From: DASYLJ01 sp036009625
GTDB taxonomy: Bacteria > Desulfobacterota > Binatia > DP-6
Direction of reading: 5' to 3'
Assembly: GCA_036009625.1 (NCBI GenBank)
Contig: DASYLJ010000136.1
Location: forward strand, 1 to 64,000
Length of the DNA: 64,000 nucleotides
Shown here in pieces: positions 23,501 to 32,158 of this stretch; position 1 is the stretch's first letter, and every line of letters begins with the position of its first letter. A program made the translations under genes and the position numbers. The notes under the pieces are model-generated. The model had not been told where the DNA came from. It saw nothing but the letters and a program-made list of their open reading frames with translations, and searched no databases.

Positions 23501-26500
23501 CGGCGTAGAGGACGCGGTTCGCAAGCCGTTGGAAGAGGTGGGCCTCGTCGTGCTCGATGCCCAGATGGTGCAGCTGCACCTGGGCGCGGGTGCGCGCCAG
23601 GGTGACGACGCGATCGAACGTCGACACGTCGCGGAAGCGATCGGCGAGGTCCAGGATGGCCTCGCGCGTGGGCGCCACCACCGTCGAGAACGTGATGCGT
23701 GCGCTCGCTCCCGCGGCCAACCGGATGCGGCAGCGCAGGCTGAAGATGGGATCGAGGACCGGGCCGGTGGTGTTCGACAGCGGCCGGCCGTCGATGACGG
23801 ACGTCGGCGTGCGGATGCCGCGGCCGCGACCGAGGAAACGGGCGCGGTCGGTCTCGTACTGGACGGCGCCCATCAGGTCGCCCTCGACGGCCACCACCTG
23901 TGCCGCCCACACCGTCGGGTCTTCCGGTGCGCGCGGTCGCCGCGTCGCCAGGACCGCGCTCAGCGCCACGACGGCCTCGGTCTGTACGAACAGGTTCGAG
24001 AACACCGGGTGCGCCGCGTCGGCCGCGGCAGGCGCCAGCACCACTTCGGCGTACGAGGTGATCTCGATCTCGCGCACGCGTTCGCCGAGATTGGTGAGCG
24101 TCACGCGGCGCACCTCGGCATCGTCTTCGGGAGAGACCACCACCTCGAGCGACGTCGCCACCGTCCCGTCGCGACGGTGGAACTCGGCGCGGTCTTCCGA
24201 GAAGACCACCTCGTACGAGTCGGGCTCGACGCCGCTCGGCTGGTAGGTCGCCGACCACACGCGCCCGGTATGGGCGTCGCGCAGGAACACGAACTGCCCA
24301 TAGGCGTCGCGGGTGACGTCCTCGCGCCAGCGTGTGACGTCCAGATCGGCGCAGCGGCTGTAGCCCGACCCCGCGGCGGTGATCATGACTGCGTAGCGTC
24401 CGTTCGAGAGCAGGTGCGAGCGCGGCACGTAGTCGTGCGGCGAGAGGAAGCGACGCGACACCGAGGCGACGACGTCGCGCACGTGCGCCGCGCGTACTTC
24501 CTCGGATCGCGGTCGTGCCACTGCCACGTCGCGCGGGGACCGCTCCTGCAGCAGGAGGTCGGCGGCTGTGACGGTGGGCGCGGCGTGGAAGCGCGTGCGC
24601 ATGATGCCGTGGAGGACGACGTTCGCGATCGCCACCACCGACATGCCCTGATGGTGCGCCATGTAGGCGTGCACGATGCCCGCGGACGCCCCTTCGGGCA
24701 GTCGGGTCGGCGTGTAGTCGATCGCCTCGTAGAAGCCGTAGATACCGCGTGCACCGATGGCCGTGAGCTGCGTGAAATTCTGCACCGCGGCGGCGGGGTC
24801 GACCATGGACGCGAGCGCGGTGGCATACGGCGCGATCACCAGATCCTCGCTGAGACCGCGTTCGAGACCGAGCCCGGGGACGCCGAAGTTGCCGTACTGG
24901 TACGTCAGCTCGATGTCGCGCGCGTTGAAGGCCGATTCGGAGATGCCCCACGGCACGCCGCGCTCGGCCCCGTAGCGGATCTGCCGGCGCACCACGAGAC
25001 GGTACGTCTGCTCGAGCAGGCTGCCCGGGGGCGCACGCATGACGAGGGCCGGCATCAGGTACTCGAACATCGAGCCGGACCAGGAGATCAGCGCCGAACC
25101 ACGGTCGACGGGGGTCATGGCACGTCCGAGCTGGAACCAGTGGGTCGCCGGGATGTCGCCCTTCGCGATCGCGACGAAGCTGGCGAGCCGCGCCTCGGAG
25201 GCGAGCAGGTCGTAGCAGTTGGGGTCGGGATCGCCCTCGCGGGCGCGGTAGCCGATGGTGAGCAGGTTGCGCGTCGGATCGAGCAGGAACGAGAACTGCG
25301 TGTCGTGGAACAGCGCACGCGCGCGACGGGCCAGGGCCAGGAGTCGGCCGATCAACGCCGCGCTCGCCGTTTCGGATCGCTCGAGCATTGCCGCCAACCC
25401 GCCGTCGTCTCGGCCGTGGCGCGCGAGGTCGGCGCGCACCGCGATCGACAGGTCGGCGACCCGACTCGGGGCCGGGATCGGGTCGAGCGACTCGTGCACA
25501 TCGGTCGCGGTCGCGAGCTGTTGCACCCAGGGCAGGAGCGTCGCGAGATCCCGCCGGTGCGAGGCGATGCACGTCGCCAGCAGACGCGACCATGCGACCA
25601 GCTCTGCCGCGGCGCCGTCGCCACGCTCGGCACCGAGGGTCGCCGCGATGTCGGCGAGCGTCAGGGCCAGGCCGTCGAGCTCGGCGAGCCAGGTCGACCA
25701 TGCGCCGGATGTCGCCGGTGCCGTTGCCAGCGAGGTGGTCAGGGTGGCGATGGCGTCGTCGAGCTGGCGACGGGTCACGGTCTGCGTGTGACGGTCGTCG
25801 GGGAGGGCCGACGCGGCTTCGCGTGCGAGCGCCAGGGTGTCCGCAATGCCGGCGCGCGCACTCGCCTCGAGCACGGGGCGGTCGATGGCCTCGTCGCACG
25901 CGTGGGCGAGGGCGAGGAGGTGGCCGACCAGGTTGCCACTGTCGACCGACGAGACGTAGATCGGCTCGAGCGGCGCCAGCGAACGGGTCTCGTACCAGTT
26001 GTAGAAGTGGCCGTGGAACTTCTCCATGCGATCGAGCGTGGCGAAGGTGGCTTCGAGTCGGTCGGTCATGTCGAGCAGGCCGATCCACCCGAAGTCGCGC
26101 GCGGCCACCGTCGACAAGAGATAGAGGCCGATGTTCGTGGGTGACGTGCGGTGGGCGACCACCGGCGCCGGATCCTCCTGGAAGTTGTCGGGGGGGAGCG
26201 CGTTGTCCTCGCTGCCGACGAAGGTCTCGAAGAAACGCCACGTGCGACGCGCCACGAGCCGCAGCGCCTGCTCGTGCTCGACGGCCACCGGCTCGTCGCC
26301 GACGGCGCGCGGCCGCAGGCTGATGCGATGGGCGAGCCACGGTGCCGTGAGCCAGAGTGCCACGAACGGAGCCGCGAGCGGCCAGCTCGCCGGACGCACG
26401 ACGGCGACGAGCACCCCGGCACCCGCACCGAGCAGCAGCGCCGGGATCATGCGACGGTAGGCCCCGCCGAGATCCGCGGCGATCCCGGCACGCGACTGCG

Positions 26501-29150
26501 CCGCCGTCACCCATTCCAGCATGCGGCGGTGCGTGACGTACATGCGCACCAGCGTGCGCACGATGGCGTCGGTCATGAGCCAGGCCTGATGTGCGAGCAG
26601 GGTCACGCTGACGGCGATCTGGGCGAGACTGCGCGCCAGGTCGGTGCCGAGCGCGCGGGCGTGGCTGCGCTTCGAGATGCCGCGCCGGGCGGGCATGAGC
26701 TGGCCCAGGATCGGAAGCAGGGGCGGGATGGCGATGACGAGCAGCACGAGCTTCGTCCACGTCGCTGCCACCGCCCATGGCTGCGTCCAGGCCGCGCACA
26801 GGGTGAGGAACGTCGCCGGAGCCGAGAGCGTGCGCCGCAGGTTGTCGAGCATCTTCCAGCGGCCGAGGAAGGGAATGTCGCGACCGCGCCGGCCGGCGAT
26901 CCACGGCAGCAGCTGCCAGTCACCGCGGGCCCAGCGATGCTGCCGGCGCGCCGCCTCTTCGTAGTGGGTGGGGAACTCCTCGAAGAACGAGAGGTCCGAC
27001 ACCAGCCCCGCGCGTGCGAAGACGCCTTCCAGGAGGTCGTGGCTGAGCAGCATGTTCTCCGGCACGCGGCCCTCGAGCGCCGCCTCGAAGGCGTCGACGT
27101 CGAAGATGCCCTTGCCGGTGTAGGAGCCTTCGCCGAACAGATCCTGGTAGACGTCGGACGCGGCCGACGCGTAGGGGTCGATGCCGCTCGGGCCTGCGGA
27201 GATCCACTGATAGAGCGATCCTTCGCGCTCGGCCGGCAGCGTCGGCGTGACCCGCGGTTGCAGCACGCCGTAGCCCTCGACGACGCGCCGGGCCTGCGGA
27301 TCGAGGCGCGCGCGATTGAGCGGGTGGGCGATGGTGCCGACGAGGGCGCGCGCCATCCCCACCGGCAGGCGCGTGTCGGAATCGAGCGTGATGACGTAGC
27401 GGATTCCGGGTGGCGGACGCAGCGTTCGACTGCCCGCCTGCACGAAGCTGGTGTCCTCGGCACCGCGCAACAGGCGCGCGAGCTCGTGCAGCTTGCCGCG
27501 CTTGCGCTCCCAGCCCATCCATCGCGCCTCGCCGGCATTCCAGCGACGGTGGCGGTGGAAGAGATGGAACCGCGGCTGTCCATCCGGTGCGGGGCCGTAG
27601 GCTGCGTCGAGTCGCGCGACCCCGTCGACCGCGGCGGCAAGCAGTCGTTCGTCGTCGGCAACGGATTCCGTGTCGGCATCGACCCAATCGGTGAGGAGGG
27701 CGAACCGTAGCTCGTCGTCGGGGTTGGCGAGCGCATGCACCTCGAGCTGCGCCACCAGCGCGGCGACGTCGGCCTCGCTGGTGAGGAGTGCCGGGATGAC
27801 GAGGAGCGTGCGCATGTCGGACGGGACGCCGTCGCGGAGCGCGAGCTTCGGCAGCCGTCGCGGCCCGATGCGATTCGCGACCCCGAGGTTGGCGAGCGCC
27901 ATGACCAGATCGCTCACGGGCACGAACGCCAGCAGCGCCATGATCGCGAGCTCGGCCACGAGCATGCCGGCCCGGGCAGAGACGACGACCGGCAGCGCCA
28001 GGATGATCATGCTGAGGAGCATGATCGTGCCGACGTAGGTGAGCAGCGAGGCCGCGAGGTAGCTGCGACGGAGCCAGCGCGCCGGCGACAGGCGATAGCC
28101 CAGGGCGCGCTCGAGGGCCAGGCGCCCGCGCGAGACGAGGTGGTAGCCCGGATCGGCTCGGCGCTCGTGTTCGGGGTCGGTGGCCTGGGCCGCCTCGTGC
28201 GCCCGCGCGATCACCGCGCGCGTGACGTCGGCCTCGCTCTGGCCGCTGCCGCGGGCCAGGTCCTCGATGGCGTGCCGGTAGTCGTCCCGCGTGAAGAAGT
28301 CGAGCGCCGCGAAGTTCGTATCGGCGCGCAACAGCACGTCGACGTGGCTGACGCTCTCGAAGAACTCGCGCCAGTCGAGCGTGGACATGAGGCGCATGCT
28401 GGTGATGACGTTGCGCACCGTCACGTTCATCGCCGCCTGCCGCTGATGCTCGAGACCCGCGATCTCTTCGGCAGTGGTGCCCTGCGCCGCAAGGCGCTCG
28501 TCGAGCCAGCGCAGCGCCGGGACGTCGTCGGGGTCCTGCTCGCGGAGGCGCTGTGCGAGCTGCACGGCGAAGGCGGTCGGCAGGCGCCGCTTGCCGAAGC
28601 GCCCGAGGATCGCACTCGCTTCCGTCATGGTCCGTCCGCCAAGCTCGAGCAGGCAGTCGGCCAGATCATCGGCTTCGTGGCGCGCCGTGCGTCCCTCGAC
28701 GATGCCTTCGGCGATACGGCGCAGGTTCTCCACCAGCACGATGCGGACGGTGATGGCGAGGGCCCACAGCTCGCCGATCTCGAGCGCCTGCACGCGCTGA
28801 TAGGCCTGGGCGAACCGGCGCAGCGCCTCGGGATCGAAGCGGCTGTCGGTGTGCGCGACGAACGCCCAGGCGATGCCGAAGACCCGCGGGTACCCGGCCA
28901 GGAAGCCGTCGGCGAGCTTGGGTAGCTCGCGATAGTAGCCGCGCGGCAGATCTTCGCGGATCTGCCGCAGCTGCTCGTCGACGATGTGGAAGTTGTCGAC
29001 CAGCCACTCGGCGGCCGGCGTGATCGAGCGTTCCTCGCGGATCGTCTCCGCCAGCGCGCGGTAGGCGGCCAGCAGGACGCGCCCGTTGTCGGCGAGGCGG
29101 GGCAGGAGCGTGCGGCCACGGTGCGGGTTCGCCGTCACCGGCTGCGCCAT
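20577..29150 (-). CDS. ndvB: Cyclic beta-1,2-glucan synthase (NdvB/ChvB type)
   Basis: From ATG 29150 this membrane protein has 2,857 residues, near the usual size of NdvB/ChvB/Cgs. In order it has an N-terminal helical region; membrane segments at about 355-425; a GT84 domain (DSDTRLPVGMARAL, PYASAASDVYQDLFGEGSY, QHRWARGDWQLLPW as QxxRW); more membrane segments at about 790-960; a glucoamylase-like domain (SWSGSMFEYLMPALVM, YMAHHQGMSVVA); tandem beta-sandwiches; and a GH94 phosphorylase-like domain (HWWHPPSGRGTRTRISDD, GTGDWNDGMNRVG). It makes periplasmic cyclic glucans from UDP-glucose. Coding similarity seems to continue for about 40 codons upstream of 29150 (PDPGEPIRAELFGIERL) without an ATG, GTG or TTG, so the true start may be ATT at 29267 or CTG. 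Confidence 0.93.
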   Translation of the reverse strand: MAQPVTANPHRGRTLLPRLADNGRVLLAAYRALAETIREERSITPAAEWLVDNFHIVDEQLRQIREDLPRGYYRELPKLADGFLAGYPRVFGIAWAFVAHTDSRFDPEALRRFAQAYQRVQALEIGELWALAITVRIVLVENLRRIAEGIVEGRTARHEADDLADCLLELGGRTMTEASAILGRFGKRRLPTAFAVQLAQRLREQDPDDVPALRWLDERLAAQGTTAEEIAGLEHQRQAAMNVTVRNVITSMRLMSTLDWREFFESVSHVDVLLRADTNFAALDFFTRDDYRHAIEDLARGSGQSEADVTRAVIARAHEAAQATDPEHERRADPGYHLVSRGRLALERALGYRLSPARWLRRSYLAASLLTYVGTIMLLSMIILALPVVVSARAGMLVAELAIMALLAFVPVSDLVMALANLGVANRIGPRRLPKLALRDGVPSDMRTLLVIPALLTSEADVAALVAQLEVHALANPDDELRFALLTDWVDADTESVADDERLLAAAVDGVARLDAAYGPAPDGQPRFHLFHRHRRWNAGEARWMGWERKRGKLHELARLLRGAEDTSFVQAGSRTLRPPPGIRYVITLDSDTRLPVGMARALVGTIAHPLNRARLDPQARRVVEGYGVLQPRVTPTLPAEREGSLYQWISAGPSGIDPYASAASDVYQDLFGEGSYTGKGIFDVDAFEAALEGRVPENMLLSHDLLEGVFARAGLVSDLSFFEEFPTHYEEAARRQHRWARGDWQLLPWIAGRRGRDIPFLGRWKMLDNLRRTLSAPATFLTLCAAWTQPWAVAATWTKLVLLVIAIPPLLPILGQLMPARRGISKRSHARALGTDLARSLAQIAVSVTLLAHQAWLMTDAIVRTLVRMYVTHRRMLEWVTAAQSRAGIAADLGGAYRRMIPALLLGAGAGVLVAVVRPASWPLAAPFVALWLTAPWLAHRISLRPRAVGDEPVAVEHEQALRLVARRTWRFFETFVGSEDNALPPDNFQEDPAPVVAHRTSPTNIGLYLLSTVAARDFGWIGLLDMTDRLEATFATLDRMEKFHGHFYNWYETRSLAPLEPIYVSSVDSGNLVGHLLALAHACDEAIDRPVLEASARAGIADTLALAREAASALPDDRHTQTVTRRQLDDAIATLTTSLATAPATSGAWSTWLAELDGLALTLADIAATLGAERGDGAAAELVAWSRLLATCIASHRRDLATLLPWVQQLATATDVHESLDPIPAPSRVADLSIAVRADLARHGRDDGGLAAMLERSETASAALIGRLLALARRARALFHDTQFSFLLDPTRNLLTIGYRAREGDPDPNCYDLLASEARLASFVAIAKGDIPATHWFQLGRAMTPVDRGSALISWSGSMFEYLMPALVMRAPPGSLLEQTYRLVVRRQIRYGAERGVPWGISESAFNARDIELTYQYGNFGVPGLGLERGLSEDLVIAPYATALASMVDPAAAVQNFTQLTAIGARGIYGFYEAIDYTPTRLPEGASAGIVHAYMAHHQGMSVVAIANVVLHGIMRTRFHAAPTVTAADLLLQERSPRDVAVARPRSEEVRAAHVRDVVASVSRRFLSPHDYVPRSHLLSNGRYAVMITAAGSGYSRCADLDVTRWREDVTRDAYGQFVFLRDAHTGRVWSATYQPSGVEPDSYEVVFSEDRAEFHRRDGTVATSLEVVVSPEDDAEVRRVTLTNLGERVREIEITSYAEVVLAPAAADAAHPVFSNLFVQTEAVVALSAVLATRRPRAPEDPTVWAAQVVAVEGDLMGAVQYETDRARFLGRGRGIRTPTSVIDGRPLSNTTGPVLDPIFSLRCRIRLAAGASARITFSTVVAPTREAILDLADRFRDVSTFDRVVTLARTRAQVQLHHLGIEHDEAHLFQRLANRVLYADPSLRPSAELLRRATGNASRLWPYGISGDLPIVLVRIDDTGDQEIVRQLLRAHEYWRLKQLAVDLVILNEQGASYAQDLQGAVETLVRSSQPARGDAAHQPRGGVFILRGDRVSLDDRVTLQTAARAVLLSRHGTLAEQVTRVERTEPMAPPPVQRVADTPPAAEGPPPRPELQFWNGLGGFSADGREYVTILGEGQWTPAPWINVVSNPGFGFQVSEVGSGYTWAVNSRENQLTPWSNDPVSDPPGEAIYVRDQETGELWGPCALPIREEHAPYVVHHGQGYTRFEHTSHGIALDLVQFVPLADPIKISRLVIENRSGRTRRLAVTTYVEWLLGVSRGSAAPHVVTERDATTGALLARNPWNGEFGERVAFADLAGLQTAWTGDRTELLGRNGTYDHPSGLDRRHTLSGRLGAGLDPCAVLQTTIELAPGARTTVTMLLGQTDSVDAARALVARYRAADLDAALRAVVTHWDDVLGGVQVTTPDRAMDLMLNRWLLYQTLACRVTARAAFYQAGGAYGFRDQLQDTMALTLSQRDLVREHLLRAASRQFVEGDVQHWWHPPSGRGTRTRISDDLLWLPYATAHYLEVTNDLGVLDEMVPFLDGPVLTPEQHETYFEPRVSAQQASLFEHCARTLDRSLAVGPHGLPLMGTGDWNDGMNRVGQGGTGESVWLGWFLHTTLWEFARVAELRGEHERADTWRRHVTALKVALERDGWDGDWYRRAYFDDGTPLGSAVNAECRIDSIAQSWGVLTGAAEPGRGVRAMAAVEEYLIRRGDEVILLFTPPFDRPAHDPGYIQGYLPGVRENGGQYTHAAVWTVLAFAALGDGDKAGELFALLNPINHAGSRSGVHRYKVEPYVVAADVYAEPPHVGRGGWTWYTGSAAWMYRAGLEWILGFRVRGGTLHVDPCIPRVWTGFSMQFRHHSARYEITVENPDGVSRGVARLELDGRPLPTAGGVDLVDDGATHRVRVVLGA

Positions 29151-29323
29151 CGCGAGACTCTCGCCGTGCTGCTCGAGCCGCTCGATACCGAACAGCTCGG
29201 CGCGAATCGGCTCGCCCGGGTCGGGCAGGGGATCGGTCGAGCGCAGGCGGCCGAGGAGATCGAAAATCGCGATGCGTCAGACCTAGCATGCGCGGGTTGG
29301 ATCGGCGACTCGGGTCGTGCGAA

Positions 29324-30115
29324 TCAGCGCAGCCGCTTCGTGAAGAACGCGAGGATGTCGTCGACCGCCTGACGCGTCGGCTGCCCCTGTTCGTCGATCA
29401 GATGCAACGTCACCACGCTGTGGGGTGGCATGCCCGTTCCGGGACGGGCGGCGGCGTCGGGCAGCACGCGCCCGTCGAAGCGATCGCCGAGCGCGGCTTC
29501 GTAGGCCGCGAAGCGTGCGGCCTTGCAGAACGGATCGCCGTCGAAGCGGTAGGCGAGCACGGTGAGATCCTCCGCCTCCATCCGCCGCTTGACGGCCGCG
29601 AGCTCGTCCGGCGCGATGTGCATGCCGGCCTGGTTGGCGATGGGGAGCGACGGTTGCGACAGCACGGGCGCACGCATGGCGGGCTCGAGCATCATCGAGA
29701 GCGCGAAGTTGCCGGTGAAGCACATGCCGATCGCGCCGACGCCGGCGCCGCCGCACAGCGGATGGGCGTGCGCCGCGAGCGCGCGCAGCCACTGTGTCAC
29801 CGGGCTCGAGCGGTCGCTGGCGAAGGCGGCGAACTCGCGGCTGATGCAGGCGCGGAAGATCTGCCCTGCGACGTAGGGCCTCGACACCGGCCGGCCGGGG
29901 GTGCCGAACAGGCTCGGCATCCAGACGGTGAAGCCGGCGTCGCGCACGAAGCGCGCGAACCGTGCCACCTGCGGCGAGATGCCGGGCATCTCGGTCATGA
30001 CGATGACGGCTGGCCCACTGCCGGCCACGAACACCAGCTTCTCGATGCCGAGCAACGTCACCTGGCGGCGCTCGAAGTCGTCGAGGGGATCGGTTCGGGT
30101 GGGCTCGTTCGCCAT
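29324..30115 (-). CDS. Dienelactone hydrolase family protein
   Basis: This 263-residue cytosolic alpha/beta-hydrolase has VIVMTEMPGISPQVARFAR near residues 37-55, corresponding to the conserved Glu segment of dienelactone hydrolases; FVRDAGFTVWMPSLFGTPG; the nucleophile elbow GMCFTGNFALSM with Cys at about residue 133; and YRFDGDPFCKAARF. The Cys nucleophile fits the dienelactone hydrolase rather than the Ser esterase branch. The start is ATG 30115. It is divergent from the ROK-like gene and lies 174 bp upstream of the glucan synthase start on the same strand. The substrate is unknown; lactone or thioester hydrolysis in aromatic or secondary metabolism is typical of the family. Confidence 0.8.
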   Translation of the reverse strand: MANEPTRTDPLDDFERRQVTLLGIEKLVFVAGSGPAVIVMTEMPGISPQVARFARFVRDAGFTVWMPSLFGTPGRPVSRPYVAGQIFRACISREFAAFASDRSSPVTQWLRALAAHAHPLCGGAGVGAIGMCFTGNFALSMMLEPAMRAPVLSQPSLPIANQAGMHIAPDELAAVKRRMEAEDLTVLAYRFDGDPFCKAARFAAYEAALGDRFDGRVLPDAAARPGTGMPPHSVVTLHLIDEQGQPTRQAVDDILAFFTKRLR

Positions 30116-30190
30116 GGCGCGCGACCTTACATGAGCGCCTGTGCATTTTGGAGCTTGCCGGCTTCCCGGGCTCTGCGATGATCCGCGCGC

Positions 30191-31252
30191 ATGCCAGCCT
30201 CACCGGTCGCCTCCCACGGCAGCGCCGAGCTGCCGGCCGTCACGGTCGATAGCTACAACGTCGAGCTCAAGGACGACGACGGCGAATTCGTCGGCGACAG
30301 CGCCAGCAAGGCCGCCTTCGGGGCCAGCTTGGAGAAGTGGCGTGAGCCGCTACGGGCACTCGGGTCCGATCCGTTCGGTGACCAGCCAACGGATGAGCTC
30401 GGCAAGAAGGCCCTCGAGGACGTGCTGCTCCAGGGTGAGCCCGAGGCTGCCGGCGTCGTGCACGGCGCCATCGAGGATTTCGCGCAGGCGTTCGCCGCCG
30501 TCACGCGCAAGCTGCTCAAGCTGAAGGACTGGAAGGGTACCGAGCGCATCGTCGTCGGTGGCGGTTTCCGGGCCGGGCGCATCGGCGAGCTCGCGATCGG
30601 GCGCGCCAGCGTGATCCTCAAGAGCGACGAGGTGGACGTCGAGATCGTTCCCATCCGCAACCACCCCGACGAGGCTGGGCTTCTCGGCGCCGTGCACCTG
30701 GCGCCGTCGTGGATCTTCGAGGCGCACGAGGGCATCCTCGCCGTCGACATCGGCGGCACCAACATCCGCGCCGGCATCGTCGCCACCAATCTCAAGAAGG
30801 CCGCCGACCTGTCGAAGGCGGCCGTGCTGCGCTCCGAGCTCTGGCGTCACGGCGACGAGAAGGTGAAGCGCGACGAGGCGGTCGAGCGGCTCGTCGAGAT
30901 GCTGCGCGATCTCGTCGGGCGTTCGGCGCGCAAGGGCATCGCGTTGGCGCCGTTCATCGGCATCGGCTGCCCCGGCAAGATCGAGGAGGACGGCTCCATC
31001 GATCGCGGCGCGCAGAACCTGCCGGGCAACTGGGAGAGCAGCCGCTTCAATCTGCCGGCGTGCCTGGTCGAGGCCATTCCGACGATCGGCGACCACGAGA
31101 CCGTCGTCGTCATGCACAACGATGCGGTGGTGCAGGGGCTGAGCGAGGTGCCGTCCATGAAGGACATCGAGCATTGGGCGGTGCTCACGATCGGGACTGG
31201 CCTCGGGAACGCGCGCTTCACCAATCGCGCGGGGGCGGGGAAGGCCTCCTAG
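30191..31252 (+). CDS. ROK-family kinase-like protein with permuted motif order
   Basis: The 353-residue protein carries ROK/hexokinase-fold motifs in an unusual order. The segment that normally closes ROK proteins comes first (IVVGGGFRAGRIGEL at about 120-134, HPDEAGLLGAVHLAP at about 158-172). Then follow the phosphate-binding loop AVDIGGTNIRAGI (Asp186, 184-196), GIGCPGKI (257-264), VMHNDAVVQGLSE (308-319) with the catalytic-type Asp, and TIGTGLGNARFTNR (333-346) close to the C-terminus. The ROK zinc-binding Cys motif is absent. I infer a circularly permuted sugar kinase or a non-catalytic relative. GATGAT lies about 8 nt before the ATG and no Shine-Dalgarno is seen. Foldback element B starts 5 bp after the stop. 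Confidence 0.75.
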   Translation: MPASPVASHGSAELPAVTVDSYNVELKDDDGEFVGDSASKAAFGASLEKWREPLRALGSDPFGDQPTDELGKKALEDVLLQGEPEAAGVVHGAIEDFAQAFAAVTRKLLKLKDWKGTERIVVGGGFRAGRIGELAIGRASVILKSDEVDVEIVPIRNHPDEAGLLGAVHLAPSWIFEAHEGILAVDIGGTNIRAGIVATNLKKAADLSKAAVLRSELWRHGDEKVKRDEAVERLVEMLRDLVGRSARKGIALAPFIGIGCPGKIEEDGSIDRGAQNLPGNWESSRFNLPACLVEAIPTIGDHETVVVMHNDAVVQGLSEVPSMKDIEHWAVLTIGTGLGNARFTNRAGAGKAS

Positions 31253-31256
31253 GTCG

Positions 31257-31390
31257 CGCCGGTGGTGGGTGTGGCGCTGGGGACCTCCGGTCCGCGCGGC
31301 GCTCGCTCGGCACCCCGCCACCCCTTTCCCTCCACGCTCACTCACGACTCGCTCCTTCGGAGGCCCCCAGCGCCACACCCACCACCGGCG
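31257..31390. repeat. Foldback repeat, copy B (33-bp arms)
   Basis: Arms 31257-31289 and 31358-31390 are inverted repeats matching at 32 of 33 positions, around a 68-nt loop. The arm begins CGCCGGTGGTGGGTGTGGCG. The loop, read on the minus strand, contains GGAGGGAAAGGGGTGGCGGG then TGCCGAGCGAG, matching the loop of the element at 4102-4239 on its plus strand. No open frame of interest is inside. It lies immediately after the ROK-like gene and 43 bp before the end of the glutathione transferase gene. Confidence 0.85.
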
Positions 31391-31433
31391 GGACGGTGCC
31401 CCATGGCGACGCCGTCCCGGGCGGGGGTTCGTC

Positions 31434-32078
31434 TTAGAGACCGAGGAAGCCGCGCTCTTCGGTGATGGCGGTGACGAAGGTGGGGCGGGCGTGGATCTGC
31501 GTCGTGTACTGTGCGAGCTTTGGCCATCGCTTCGCGTCGACGGAGTAGCCGGCGTGGCCGAGGTTCACCAAGGGGCTGGCGATGGCGATGTCGGCGATGC
31601 TGAAGGTGTTGCCTACCAGGTAGGGGCCGTCGCCCAGTTGCTTTTCGAGGTAGTCGAAGCGCTTCGGGAGGAGCTCGTCGTAGGCCTTGTCGGCGGCGGC
31701 TTCGTCGACCTCCTGGCCCATGAAGCGGGGGCCGACCACCTTCGGGAAGAAGATCTTGGGGCCGATGATCTCGACGAGGGCGGTGTCGCCGTACTCTTCG
31801 AACCAGAGGGCACGGGCGTAGTCGTAGGGATCGGCGGGGTAGACCGGCGGGGTGGGGTGGGCGCGCTCCAGGTACGCGACGATGACCGTCGAGTCGCAGA
31901 GCGTGCGGTCGCCGTCGCGGAAGGCGGGGACCTTGCCGAGCGGGCTCATCTCGCGGAACTCGGGCGGCGCCTGCGCTCCGAAGACTGGGATGAGCTCGTA
32001 CGAGACGTTCTTCTCCGCGAGGACGACGCGCACCTTGCGGACGAAGGGCGACAGGTTGACACCGTAGACGGTAGGCAT
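31434..32078 (-). CDS. Glutathione S-transferase family protein
   Basis: The 214-residue cytosolic protein has a thioredoxin-like N-domain (VYGVNLSPFVRKVRVVLAEK with Ser/Pro at the glutathione site, SPLGKVPAFRDGD, DSTVIVAYLE) and a helical C-domain with GPYLVGNTFSIADIAIASP, the N-capping GST motif. It probably conjugates glutathione to an electrophile or isomerises a substrate. ATG 32078 fits the family start MPTVYGV; seven extra upstream residues are possible but unlikely. A TTGACT lies upstream, but its -10 partner is poor. It is divergent from the YbaL-like antiporter gene. Confidence 0.88.
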   Translation of the reverse strand: MPTVYGVNLSPFVRKVRVVLAEKNVSYELIPVFGAQAPPEFREMSPLGKVPAFRDGDRTLCDSTVIVAYLERAHPTPPVYPADPYDYARALWFEEYGDTALVEIIGPKIFFPKVVGPRFMGQEVDEAAADKAYDELLPKRFDYLEKQLGDGPYLVGNTFSIADIAIASPLVNLGHAGYSVDAKRWPKLAQYTTQIHARPTFVTAITEERGFLGL

Positions 32079-32158
32079 GCGTCGGGCTTGCGCGCCCACG
32101 TCGGGCGAGTCAACGCGCGCAGCGACAGGCGCCGCGCCGCATGGCAGAACGGACGGCC

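Noticed and set aside
21396..26144. A 1,582-codon open frame on the plus strand opposite the glucan synthase (and a 1,771-codon one on the minus strand in another frame)
   Set aside because: The products are Arg/Gly/His/Asp-rich with no recognisable domain, and they mirror codon positions of the clear NdvB frame. Long shadow frames are expected at this GC content.
32085..32113. TTGACT with a 17-bp spacer and CAAGCC before the glutathione transferase start, like the CAAACC before the TetR at 6354
   Set aside because: Both -10 candidates are far from TANNNT. Two loosely similar hexamers are not enough to propose a new promoter class.
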